A stretch of 64,000 nt of DNA from Bacteroidales bacterium UBA1680 (GCA_002320605.1 DCKG01000022.1:136943-200942); one strand, 5' to 3'; numbered from the stretch's first letter, positions 46,137 through 54,939 are shown. Made by a program: numbers and translations. Notes: generated from the sequence alone by a model not told the origin.

Positions 46137-49100
46137 ATGAGTAGCATAGACATCAATATCATACAGAGAGGCATCACCAACAACTTTGAGTGGTCAGCCG
46201 AGCAGGGACGTATAACCGCTGCAGATTTGGGTAAAATCGGCGAGCAACGTACCGACAATTGCGGAGCGCTTAATGCTCTTCCTACTCCCTTTGCACGTTT
46301 CTTCGTGTTCAAGGAGGCATTCCGCCGCGTGCTGGAGCAGAAACTTGACCCTGTAAACAAACCTGCAGGACGGGCTTACGAGCACCTTGTTTCCAATACA
46401 CTTGATGTGTTCGAACTCCTCTATAATCTCAAGTATCACGAGAACCGTTGGAAGAGCCAGGACCGCAGAATCGTAATCAAGGAATGGAATTATGCCGACC
46501 AGATGAAGGTTCTCAAGAACGACGTCCCTATCTTGGGTAATGCCGTAGAGAGTTACTTCAAGGAAGATCTGGGCGAAGCATCCAGAAAACTCTTCTTCAT
46601 TATTCTTGAGGACAAGGGCAAAGAATGCCTTTTGGCGACAAGTTCCCCGATGACCGGTTTCATTACCCCTCCTGATCTGGATCTCAAGACAGTACCCCTG
46701 GCCGGAAGAAATGAAGAAGACTTCATCGGAGCAATCTACCAGGCGCTTAATATTACCCCGCTTACCAGAAAAGAAGGTGGTAAGTATTTCAAGGATATTC
46801 TCCTCTTCGAGAACAGGAGTGAGGATTTCAAGAATTACATGTATAACAAGCTCTTCTCCGGCGGCGCTACCATCGATGCTCGCTTTAAGGAGTTGAGGGA
46901 TTATATCAAGGCGTTTGATGCTGACCGACAAATAATCAAGAACTGGTCCGATGCTGATCTCGAGCAGGTCTATTCGGTTAACAACACGCCCCTTGTGGTA
47001 AATGGAATTCCTATCCTTTGCAGCAAGGCCACTGATGTAATCAACTATCTTACGGATGACATCATCAGGCTGCCCTACAAGATTGATTCTGATAAGTACG
47101 TAACGCTTGTTTTAACGCCGGACAGCGCTGACAGAGATTTCGATTATCTGCTTCCGTTGACGAAAGAAGGACTCGAGCATCTCAAGGCTGGCGACCTTAA
47201 GATTTCTGGAACAAAGAAGTCATATGGAGACGTTGCTGTCGTTCTGGAATGCAACGGAAAGAAGCACGAACGCTATTACACTGCAGAAAAGAATCCGGGC
47301 GCAGGCAAGGGCTCCGTACTCGACCTCTCGCTGGCAAAGATCAATTTCGATATTGCACTCTTCCCGAATGTCCTGTCATACAAACCGGCAGAGAACAATT
47401 ATTTCAAGATTCTGATATCGGCAACAGACCAGAACGAGAACAAGACCTTCTCTGTGACAAATCTTGCCCTGGACTTCTATGCTACCGACAAGGGTGGAAA
47501 ATACATCCATGTCGAGGAAGCGACCGACAACACCTTTGAAAACGGTGTTAGAGCGCCATTTATCCGTTCTCAGCAAGACAGCAACAACGACTGCGGCACC
47601 AAGTATTACGAGGTGTTCAACACGCCTTTCAGCGCCATTTGTGCAGAGATTTATCTGGAAGGAAAGGCCTATCCGTTTGCTATAATCCCTATTTGGGACA
47701 AGTCGGAGCCGTCAGAGAAGAAGTTCTCTTACGCCATTGACCTGGGTACTTCCAATACTTATATCTCACGTCGTGAATATGGCAAGATGACGGAGCCTCA
47801 GCAGCTGAAGATGGATAAGCAGATTGTCAATTATCTCCACGCCAAGGAAGAATCTGTCCAAAAGGGCCTTATTTCCAGGATTGAAGGAAAGATTCCGGAA
47901 GCATTCAAGACGTTGGTCAAAACGGAGTTTGTCCCTGCGCTTATTGACGATAAGACCTACCGGTTCCCTATTCGCACGGCTCTCTGCGTGACCGGCGATG
48001 ATACCAGGAAACCTGTCCTCTTTGACAACAGCAATATTGCTTTCTTCTACGAGAAGTTCCGTGGTGCCGGCAATCAGACTGTCATTACAAACATAAAGTG
48101 GGCGGAAGATGAAAAGAATCTGCGGGTGTTTATTCGCGAAATTCTTCTTCTAATCAAGGCTGATATCCTTCAGGAGAACGGTGTCATCTCAGGCACTGAG
48201 GTTATCTGGTTCCGTCCGCTCAGCTTCAAGGAAAGCATTCGACGCAACTTCGAGAAGATTTGGAAAGAGGAAGCCTCCAATATCCTCAATCTTGACTCCG
48301 CAGAGCAGCAGTTGAAGTGCTATACGGAATCTGAGGCTCCCTACTACTACTTCGCGACGAAGTCTGCTTTCCAGAATGTTGAGTCTGTCGCCGTGATGGA
48401 CATTGGTGGTGGTTCTACTGATATTGTCTATTACGCCAAGGGAGAAGCTAAGATTGCTAACTCCGTCCATTTCGGATGCGATGTCCTTTGGGAGAATGGA
48501 TACAACCAGTTTGTAAATGCCCGGGACAATGGTATCTTCAAGCACTACAAGGACAAGATTCACTTCGATACCAACGAATTGAAGGAACTCTACGAAGCGA
48601 TGTTGAAGTCGAACCATACTTCGACTCGTGACATCATCAATCTCTGGATCAGCAATGACAAGGAGACTGAAATTGCCAAGAAACTGAGGACCGATCATAT
48701 TTCTACCTTCGTCTATCACTACACGGCGCTGGTTTATTATATGGCCGCCATGTTCAAGGCGAACGAGCTTCCTTACCCGAGAACCATCATCTTCAGTGGT
48801 AACGGCAGTAAATATATCGACAACTATATTACTGATTCCAAGGTAATCCTGAAACAGATTACCGAGCTGATTGTGTCGAAGGTATATGGGGCTGAAATAT
48901 CTGATATTGAACTCGTTCTGCCTATGGAGCGTAAGGAAAGTACCTGCTACGGCGGCCTATACCACCGCGCAGGAGCCAAGGAACCGAAGCCGGTTGTTTA
49001 CCTGGGCGACGGCAACAATGCTGAATATAAGGATGTCGAGGCCATCAATGCGGCTTATTCATCTGGCATGAAGAATAACCTTGCCAATGAAATCGCCGCA

Positions 49101-49337
49101 ATGAACAGAATCTACAAAGAGGTTCTGGATGCCCTCATCCGGCAGTCAGTCATTGAGCAGGTGGATTCTGCCAAGATGAAGGACGTCGTGGATTCTGTGG
49201 TCAAGGACGCCCTGGTATCCAAGTTCCAGACAGAGATTCTTGACAAGTACATACTTCAGGAGCCTTTCAACGATACTCTATTCTTCCTGCCGGTTGTAGA
49301 AGCTGTGCTTCAGCTGACAGGCGTTTATAAGAAATAA
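46137..49337 (+). CDS. large actin/Hsp70-like ATPase, gene 4 of the operon
   Basis: 1066 residues. The first 520 residues have no recognised domain. From about 530 an actin/Hsp70-fold ATPase begins: phosphate-1 AIDLGTSNTYIS (Asp535), phosphate-2 AVMDIGGGSTDIVYY (Asp755) and the adenosine loop IIFSGNGSKYI (Gly888), all intact. The overall plan resembles the very large Hsp70-like proteins annotated as 'virulence factor SrfB', but I would not name it so without a search. No signal peptide or TM helix, so cytoplasmic. It could act as a filament or chaperone-like switch together with the tubulin-like protein. It ends 3 nt before gene 5. Confidence 0.83.
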   Translation: MSSIDINIIQRGITNNFEWSAEQGRITAADLGKIGEQRTDNCGALNALPTPFARFFVFKEAFRRVLEQKLDPVNKPAGRAYEHLVSNTLDVFELLYNLKYHENRWKSQDRRIVIKEWNYADQMKVLKNDVPILGNAVESYFKEDLGEASRKLFFIILEDKGKECLLATSSPMTGFITPPDLDLKTVPLAGRNEEDFIGAIYQALNITPLTRKEGGKYFKDILLFENRSEDFKNYMYNKLFSGGATIDARFKELRDYIKAFDADRQIIKNWSDADLEQVYSVNNTPLVVNGIPILCSKATDVINYLTDDIIRLPYKIDSDKYVTLVLTPDSADRDFDYLLPLTKEGLEHLKAGDLKISGTKKSYGDVAVVLECNGKKHERYYTAEKNPGAGKGSVLDLSLAKINFDIALFPNVLSYKPAENNYFKILISATDQNENKTFSVTNLALDFYATDKGGKYIHVEEATDNTFENGVRAPFIRSQQDSNNDCGTKYYEVFNTPFSAICAEIYLEGKAYPFAIIPIWDKSEPSEKKFSYAIDLGTSNTYISRREYGKMTEPQQLKMDKQIVNYLHAKEESVQKGLISRIEGKIPEAFKTLVKTEFVPALIDDKTYRFPIRTALCVTGDDTRKPVLFDNSNIAFFYEKFRGAGNQTVITNIKWAEDEKNLRVFIREILLLIKADILQENGVISGTEVIWFRPLSFKESIRRNFEKIWKEEASNILNLDSAEQQLKCYTESEAPYYYFATKSAFQNVESVAVMDIGGGSTDIVYYAKGEAKIANSVHFGCDVLWENGYNQFVNARDNGIFKHYKDKIHFDTNELKELYEAMLKSNHTSTRDIINLWISNDKETEIAKKLRTDHISTFVYHYTALVYYMAAMFKANELPYPRTIIFSGNGSKYIDNYITDSKVILKQITELIVSKVYGAEISDIELVLPMERKESTCYGGLYHRAGAKEPKPVVYLGDGNNAEYKDVEAINAAYSSGMKNNLANEIAAMNRIYKEVLDALIRQSVIEQVDSAKMKDVVDSVVKDALVSKFQTEILDKYILQEPFNDTLFFLPVVEAVLQLTGVYKK

Positions 49338-49340
49338 ACC

Positions 49341-51014
49341 ATGAACCTTTTTTTACATTTTCTCGACACACATCCGTTGGTAACTGTCGCTGTCATTGCA
49401 GCAATCCAGTTTTGGTTCTTCTTCCACACTATGAGAGAGCTGAATAAATTGAGCCGCTTTTTCCCGTCCAAGAAATGGGAGACGAAAGGCGACGAGGAGA
49501 GTTTGACTTTGATTGCCGAACCCGAAGACTCTAAGAGCGCCCAGAAACTGGTCAGCGAGATTAACGACTACATCACAAAGACAAACGGTGCGGTTGAATA
49601 TGCCGTCATCAAGGATAAAACGGAACGCCGCATTGACGCCCTGTATGAATTTGCAACGTCCAAGATTTCTTTCCCGACCTACCTCGGTCTTATGGGTACT
49701 TTCTTAGGCGCATATATCGGTTTGGAATGCTTCAATGACGGTTTGGGCCAGGGTGACGGCGGCATCGCGGACCAGATGGTCAAGGAACTCATCAACGGTA
49801 TCATTGTTTCAATGTGGACATCGCTGGTGGGTCTTATCTTGATGACCATCAGCAATTGCCACGCAAGCAAAGTACAGAAGAATGTTGATGCTCAGAAGGA
49901 TGAATTCTTTGAATTCGTTCAAATGTCGGTCATTCCAACTCTTGGAACGAATGTTTCTTCCTCTCTCAACAGGCTGAAGAGCACAATCGGCAAATTTGAG
50001 CCCTCATTCCGTGCAGTCATTGAGGAATTCAAAGAGGCTTTCCGCGACTGTACGGATATGTTTAAAGGGACGTTTGCAGAGAATGCTGAAGTTCTCACGA
50101 AAGCGGTTGCCGAGATGGGCAGCAATATGACTCTCATCAACGAAAACATTCAGAAGCAGGACCAGCTGCTTGCCACCCTCAGGCAAAGGGAGATGGTTGT
50201 TACTTTGGACAAGTTTGTCACTGCGGCCAACAGCTTTGATTCTGCGACCACATCCATTCAGAAGCTTGAAGAGGCCAAGGAGAGAATCATCGCATCCACC
50301 AATACGCTTGCTGAAAAGCAAGAGTCTTATAACCAGTCTCTTGAGGTTCCTACAAGGCTTCTGCAGCAGGTCAATTCCATCCTCGATCGTGTTACTACAT
50401 TCGAACAGAGCATCAATGCCCTTGGCGTTAACATCGCTCAGACCCAACTGCTTGGCAACATGCAGATTAATGCTATTGAAGAGCAGTTGAACGCGCTTAA
50501 GACGAAACACAGCCTTGTGTATCGTTATCAGGATACCGAGGTTGAAGAACTCGATAAGATTTACAAAGAGCAGTCAAAAGCCGTCACAGATCTTTCAGAT
50601 GCCTTCAAACGTGTTGTTGCCCAGAATAAGGATGACATCGAGACTGCCATGGGCGACTTCAAGAAAGCCTACGATGAGATTGTTCTCAACTGCAAGACTG
50701 GTGTTCAGCAGAAACTGGAAGAATTCATCGACGCCCTTAACAAGACGTTGGATGTTGAGGATGCCAACCGCAAACTCTCCAACTTGGATCGCCTCCAGGC
50801 ACTTGAAACCGGGCTTGGTGACATCAAGGCTGCAATGGCAGACAAATCCGCTCTTACTGATGTTTCCAAGGCCGTCCGGGAAGGAAATGCCAAGATTGAG
50901 GACCTTGCCCGACGTCCGATTGTCGTACAGAGGACCGTATCTTCTTCCAGCGGTAATACCAGCAGCGGTGAAAAGCCTCTTAGAAGAGGCATATGGCCAT
51001 TCAGACGTAAGTAG
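49341..51014 (+). CDS. MotA/TolQ/ZorA-like proton-channel subunit with long coiled-coil tail, gene 5
   Basis: 557 residues. Three predicted TM helices: about 12-31, 111-131 (LGLMGTFLGAYIGL) and 150-172 (IIVSMWTSLVGLILMTIS), the last two forming the MotA/ExbB channel core with its small-residue packing. From about 180 to 520 the protein is a long alpha-helical coiled-coil tail reaching into the cytoplasm, ending with a basic patch (PLRRGIWPFRRK). This combination of MotA core and long tail is characteristic of ZorA in Zorya anti-phage systems. It would form the stator pentamer around gene 6. Bacteroidota have no flagella, so a flagellar stator role is very unlikely. Confidence 0.85.
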   Translation: MNLFLHFLDTHPLVTVAVIAAIQFWFFFHTMRELNKLSRFFPSKKWETKGDEESLTLIAEPEDSKSAQKLVSEINDYITKTNGAVEYAVIKDKTERRIDALYEFATSKISFPTYLGLMGTFLGAYIGLECFNDGLGQGDGGIADQMVKELINGIIVSMWTSLVGLILMTISNCHASKVQKNVDAQKDEFFEFVQMSVIPTLGTNVSSSLNRLKSTIGKFEPSFRAVIEEFKEAFRDCTDMFKGTFAENAEVLTKAVAEMGSNMTLINENIQKQDQLLATLRQREMVVTLDKFVTAANSFDSATTSIQKLEEAKERIIASTNTLAEKQESYNQSLEVPTRLLQQVNSILDRVTTFEQSINALGVNIAQTQLLGNMQINAIEEQLNALKTKHSLVYRYQDTEVEELDKIYKEQSKAVTDLSDAFKRVVAQNKDDIETAMGDFKKAYDEIVLNCKTGVQQKLEEFIDALNKTLDVEDANRKLSNLDRLQALETGLGDIKAAMADKSALTDVSKAVREGNAKIEDLARRPIVVQRTVSSSSGNTSSGEKPLRRGIWPFRRK

Positions 51015-51022
51015 GTTCGAAG

Positions 51023-51730
51023 ATGCGAAAGAAAGGCGACAAAGATTCCTTCTGGCCCAGTTATGTGGACATCGTAACTAACCTGTTTGCTATCATGGTG
51101 GTGCTATTCGCGGTGTCGTATAGCCGGTTCCATGTAAAGGAGGCCGAGCTGAGGAAAATCGCTGATAAGTACGAAGAAATCAAGAAAATCTACCAGACCG
51201 TAGAGAACATTGATTCCACCTACTTTGCGTATGACTCAACATACGTAAAGCACATTTTCAAGATCCAGGTAACCTATCAAAAAGGCGAATTCGATCTGTA
51301 TAAACTGATGGCTGACCGCACGAACCGTGCTGAGGCAGACACGCTTCGTAAACGCATTATTGCTGCCGGCCGGGAGATTAAGAGGACCGTTCAGAATCTC
51401 CAGAATATGCACGATAAGAAGCAGGACATCAAATATTTGGTTGTTATTGAAGAGCAGGCATCTGCTGATGGGTATTATGTCAATCCATACTTCAACAACG
51501 ATGTTTTGAGCTATCAGCGTGCTTTGGAACTTCATCGATTCTGGAAGAAGAATGACATCGACTTCTCCGCCATGCCGAAATGCGAACTGGTCATTAGCGG
51601 CAGCGGTGAAGGCGGCGTTCCGAGGGACACAACACGGGAGGAATTCAACCAGCGCTTCCTGATTCATATCGTACCTGTCATCGGCAATATTCGAATGGAT
51701 GACACGCGGAAGTCCGTTGTCAGCAGATGA
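51023..51730 (+). CDS. MotB/ZorB-like stator subunit with OmpA-like peptidoglycan domain, gene 6
   Basis: 235 residues. The N-terminal FWPSYVDIVTNLFAIMVVL is a single TM helix with Asp16 at the position of the proton-carrying Asp of MotB and ZorB. A helical linker follows. The C-terminal domain (about 135-225) has the OmpA-like layout: NNDVLSYQRALEL (Arg166) and a final strand QRFLIHIVPV. It therefore spans the inner membrane and binds the cell wall while gating proton flow with gene 5. The start is 8 nt after gene 5 and its stop overlaps the nuclease start by 4 nt. Confidence 0.87.
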   Translation: MRKKGDKDSFWPSYVDIVTNLFAIMVVLFAVSYSRFHVKEAELRKIADKYEEIKKIYQTVENIDSTYFAYDSTYVKHIFKIQVTYQKGEFDLYKLMADRTNRAEADTLRKRIIAAGREIKRTVQNLQNMHDKKQDIKYLVVIEEQASADGYYVNPYFNNDVLSYQRALELHRFWKKNDIDFSAMPKCELVISGSGEGGVPRDTTREEFNQRFLIHIVPVIGNIRMDDTRKSVVSR

Positions 51731-52503
51731 TGCTAAGGATGTTCACCATAGGTTCCATCTTCATTTGCATTCTCCAGACTCTTGTGGGCTGCATCAGTTA
51801 TCCGGATGCCGGCAACGAGGTCCGGATGGAGCTGCCTTCTCATTCTGACACAGATTGCATCATCGAATACAATGGATATACGGTTTCATACGATGAAGCA
51901 GCACGTATTCCAGCCTGGGTCGCTTATGAACTGACTACTGATGAGGCAAACGGCACAATTAGTCGCAGCGGCAAGAATTTCCGGCCTGATGATAAAGCCA
52001 AGGTGGTACAGGCTGACAATTATGATTATCGCAGTTCAGGATGGTCGCGTGGACATATGGCTCCTGCCGGAGATTTCAAGTGGGATGACAGAGCAATGTG
52101 GGACACATTCTTCTATACCAATTGCTGCCCGCAGGATGAGAAATTGAATAACGGCAGCTGGAACGTCCTGGAGAACAAAGTCAGAACTTGGGCCAGGCAA
52201 TTCGGCAGCGTTTTCGTCGTAACAGGTCCGATTGTGGGTCAAAACCAAGGTGGCAAGATAGGAACTCACCAGATTACCGTTCCTGATGCTTTCTTTAAGG
52301 CGCTCCTGGTTTACAAAGATGAGTCATATCACGGTATCGCATTCGTGATGTTCAATAACCCCACAACGCAAAGATTACCAGAAAGTTATTTGAGCATCAA
52401 TGAGTTGGAGAAGATTTCGGGGCTTGATTTTTTTCCAAACCTTGATGACAACACAGAAGAAGTCGTGGAGGATACTGTTGAACTTGGTTTTTGGAGGATT
52501 TGA
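51727..52503 (+). CDS. DNA/RNA non-specific endonuclease with lipoprotein signal, gene 7
   Basis: 258 residues of the NucA/Serratia-nuclease (beta-beta-alpha metal) family. The active-site motif reads SRGHMAPAGD: catalytic His110 and Arg108 are present, but the usual first Asp of DRGH is Ser107. The metal region TNCCPQDEKLNNGSW and VLENKVR (Asn141, Glu149) lines up with the Serratia residues. The N-terminus is a signal peptide ending in LVGC (Cys about 22), so the enzyme should sit in the periplasm as a lipoprotein. Translation is coupled to the ZorB-like gene by an ATGA overlap. It probably degrades incoming nucleic acid as effector; Ser for Asp may lower or tune activity. Confidence 0.87.
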   Translation: MMLRMFTIGSIFICILQTLVGCISYPDAGNEVRMELPSHSDTDCIIEYNGYTVSYDEAARIPAWVAYELTTDEANGTISRSGKNFRPDDKAKVVQADNYDYRSSGWSRGHMAPAGDFKWDDRAMWDTFFYTNCCPQDEKLNNGSWNVLENKVRTWARQFGSVFVVTGPIVGQNQGGKIGTHQITVPDAFFKALLVYKDESYHGIAFVMFNNPTTQRLPESYLSINELEKISGLDFFPNLDDNTEEVVEDTVELGFWRI

Positions 52504-52523
52504 TAGCTCGCAGCATACCATCT

Positions 52524-52678
52524 CTACCGACCCCATCCAGTCTTCCTTTTTGTTCCGTCCCAGTTGGTGAGTTCGTTGTTAGAACCTCCCCCTCCCATGT
52601 TGAAACCTTCCCTGCCTCCGAGTCCTTCCAGGATTTCCTTTGGGACACTCATTTCCTCACTGAGTTGCTTGGTGCGAG
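52524..52678 (-). pseudogene. 3' remnant of an unknown gene cut by an IS66 end
   Basis: A minus-strand frame open from the IS66 end at 52679 to a TAG at 52524-52526. It encodes about 50 residues (for example LSEEMSVPKEILEGLGG, then a GGGGSNN stretch and TNWDGTKRKTGWGR). Biased composition and an uninterrupted frame up to the IS border suggest the tail of a real gene convergent with the nuclease. Family not recognised. Confidence 0.4.
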
Positions 52679-52910
52679 GTAAGCATTCGAACAAGTACGA
52701 CTGTTGGTTGGTCTGGGTGTGATGTACCTTTGCATCCCTGATATAAACTGACAGGCTTATGATAACAAGAGAACAGATCGAGGAGATCTAGGCCGAGAGC
52801 CGCGAGAGAGGGATCTCCATCACGAAACTCCTGGAAGAAAAAGGCATCTCACCCCACCAATACTTCTGGCGGAAAAGGAAACATGCGCGAGAAGCCGTTC
52901 CGGAACTTTG
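52679..52910 (+). mobile_element. IS66-family remnant, left end
   Basis: Begins with GTAAGCATTCGAACAAGTAC, the GTAAGC-type IS66 end, similar to the start of the second IS66 at 63272 (both also share TACCTTTGC before the first ORF). It carries only the first part of its accessory ORF and is cut at about 52910 by the IS1634-type insertion. Confidence 0.65.
52759..52910 (+). pseudogene. IS66 accessory ORF (TnpA-type) fragment with in-frame TAG
   Basis: MITREQIEEI, TAG at 52789-52791, then AESRERGISITKLLEEKG and QYFWRKRKH, the DNA-binding helix-turn-helix of IS66 accessory proteins. Truncated at its 3' end by the neighbouring IS. Non-functional. Confidence 0.65.
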
Positions 52911-54737
52911 TAGCTATACGGACTTCTTTTGGTCCTTTTTCGTAGATTTTTTAGATTCTGCGATGATGGCCTTCATTCTCTGTTTTGAGACGATCTGCGT
53001 ATCCGTTCTGAAGCCGGCGGAGCCATGCAGGTTGTTGGTGACGTCCGTCCGTGTATATGTGGGGACATAGCCTTCTCCGTTCACGGCGAGGAAGTTCATG
53101 TCCTGAAGAGTGCCGATTATCTCATCGGGAGAGAAGCGCTGTCCTCCGCGGTTGATCTTCTTCGCGAGGTACTTGTACAGGATGAGAGCCAGGAAGCAGG
53201 TGAGGAAGTGGGCCTTGATGCGGTCGTCCCTCTGTAGGAATACCGGCCTTGCCTCGAAGTCGGTCTTTGTGATGCGGAAGCAGTCTTCTATGATCCAGCG
53301 CCCACCATTTACCTTGATGATTTCTGGGGCGATGTCATCAAGGTCGGTGCAGATGCCGTAGAAGCCATCGAAGCGCGCCTCCTGGTCTATCATCTCCTGA
53401 TTGAGCGAGTAGCTGTTGTATTGGGCTGGTTCTCCGTCAATGGTGCAGGATTCGCACTTGATGAAGCGTTTTGGGTCGTTCTGCCCTTTGCCGAGCTTGC
53501 CGGCCGCCCCGCGCTTGATGATGCTCTCTGCTCTCGCTGTCTGCTTCCCGCGCGCGTGCCGCAGGTAGTCGCGGTACTTGAACGAGAAGGTGACGATGAG
53601 CCTCTGTGACAGTTCCTCGCCGGTCTTGCTGAGCGTCGTCTTTATCCATCGCTCGCGGCAGAAGAGGTCGTCCGCATGCGTCTCCGGGTCCAGCTGCGTC
53701 AGGTCATATTCTTTTTCTGACAGTTCCGGGCCGTTCTTTCCCTTGAAGTCGACAAGTCTCCAACCCGTAGTCTGCAAGGCCCAGTCCTGAAGGTGTCCCT
53801 CGAGTTTCTTCAGCGACTGCACTGTGATGAAGGCCCTCTCCCCGACGTGGTCATTCAGCCTGTTCTCATATGAGGCGAGCCCTCCGTCCGTGCATACGAC
53901 CACTTTCGATATGCCGAACTTCTCGCGGAGTTTGTCTTCCAGCGGCTTGAGCGTCGTCGTTTCCGCCGTGTTGCCGGGATTGACGCAGAACGCGAGCGGG
54001 ATGCCGTCCTTGTCGGTGAAGAGCCCCATCTGGACGATGGGATTGGGACGGTTCTCCTTGGAGTGCCCGTACTGGCGCAGGCCGCTTTCCTCCTCGCTCT
54101 CGAAGTAGTAGTTGGTGCAATCGTAGTAGATGACCGAGTCGCTGCGCTTGCCCAGCTTCAGGCTGTTCCTGTAGACGGCCGCCTGGATGTCGTCGCTCTC
54201 CTTTGCCAGAAGCGACAACGCCCTATAGACCTGATGGATGTCTGACTTCGGCCGATCGATGAAGCGCTTCGCATCCTCCAGGGATGAACGCTTGGAGCCG
54301 GGATACAGCACCCTCGTGTAGAGCAGCATTTGAAGGATGTCGTCCAGGTCATATTCGTTCTTGTACTTCTTCTCTATCTTTTTGCAAATCTTATCAAGAC
54401 CCAGTTCGTGGTAGACTTTCTGTAGGAACAGGTAGCCGCCGTTGAAGCAGCGCTGTTCGTTCTTCTTGACCAGGGCGCTCTGGGAGAACTTTACGACCAC
54501 GTCCCTGCGGAGCTCCTTGTCTGCCTTGGTCAGCCCCTTGATGTATTCTTGGACCGCTTCCATCGTATTCTCCTTTCCGAACCTTGCCTCAACCTCCTCG
54601 ATGCTCCCCAGGCGCTCCACCGTCCTTGTTGAACTCTTCCCGGACTCCGTCCTATAGGACTTCTGGACATAGTAAAGCGTGGCGTTTTTAGACTTGCTGA
54701 TAGTTAGTTTCATATAATATAACCGTATATAGCTATA
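52911..54737 (-). mobile_element. IS1634-type insertion sequence
   Basis: About 1.83 kb with one intact transposase on the minus strand. The ends are inverted and related: TAGCTATACGG at 52911-52921 and CCGTATATAGCTATA at 54723-54737. Inserted in the IS66 remnant. A target-site duplication could not be fixed by eye. Confidence 0.75.
52914..54713 (-). CDS. IS1634-family DDE transposase
   Basis: 599 residues, full length and open, so possibly active. Typical N-terminus (LTISKSKNATLYYVQKSYR), a first catalytic Asp region VIYYDCTNYYFES, a second near VVVCTDGGLASYENR, and the Glu motif GGRWIIEDCFRITKTDFEAR of the IS4/IS1634 superfamily. It fills almost the whole element. GC content is higher than in the neighbouring defence genes. 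Confidence 0.92.
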   Translation of the reverse strand: MKLTISKSKNATLYYVQKSYRTESGKSSTRTVERLGSIEEVEARFGKENTMEAVQEYIKGLTKADKELRRDVVVKFSQSALVKKNEQRCFNGGYLFLQKVYHELGLDKICKKIEKKYKNEYDLDDILQMLLYTRVLYPGSKRSSLEDAKRFIDRPKSDIHQVYRALSLLAKESDDIQAAVYRNSLKLGKRSDSVIYYDCTNYYFESEEESGLRQYGHSKENRPNPIVQMGLFTDKDGIPLAFCVNPGNTAETTTLKPLEDKLREKFGISKVVVCTDGGLASYENRLNDHVGERAFITVQSLKKLEGHLQDWALQTTGWRLVDFKGKNGPELSEKEYDLTQLDPETHADDLFCRERWIKTTLSKTGEELSQRLIVTFSFKYRDYLRHARGKQTARAESIIKRGAAGKLGKGQNDPKRFIKCESCTIDGEPAQYNSYSLNQEMIDQEARFDGFYGICTDLDDIAPEIIKVNGGRWIIEDCFRITKTDFEARPVFLQRDDRIKAHFLTCFLALILYKYLAKKINRGGQRFSPDEIIGTLQDMNFLAVNGEGYVPTYTRTDVTNNLHGSAGFRTDTQIVSKQRMKAIIAESKKSTKKDQKKSV

Positions 54738-54894
54738 AATATAGAAATAAAATTTGACAAAAAAAAGACTTTTACGAAAAAGTCTATCAATTATTTGCGA
54801 ATATTCTTAATTCAAGAATGTGTCAAACTTCCGCAGCTTTTAAGAAAAAGGTTACTGAATACGGCAAGATTTACGAAAATAATGTATTTTTGCA

Positions 54895-54902
54895 GTGTTT
54901 GG
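54895..54902 (+). promoter_or_regulatory. candidate -7 box of the ImmA/PIN operon
   Basis: TATTTTTG, a -7 consensus match, 38 nt before the start codon. The -33 element (TTAC at 20 nt) is poor. Confidence 0.45.
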
Positions 54903-54939
54903 CTTGAATTTTGGGAATTTTGCCCAATAAAATACAAGT

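Noticed and set aside
49341..51730. Flagellar MotA/MotB stator or gliding GldL/GldM motor
   Set aside because: No flagellar or gliding genes are nearby, the tail is far longer than MotA, and the context is a tRNA-linked island with a nuclease.
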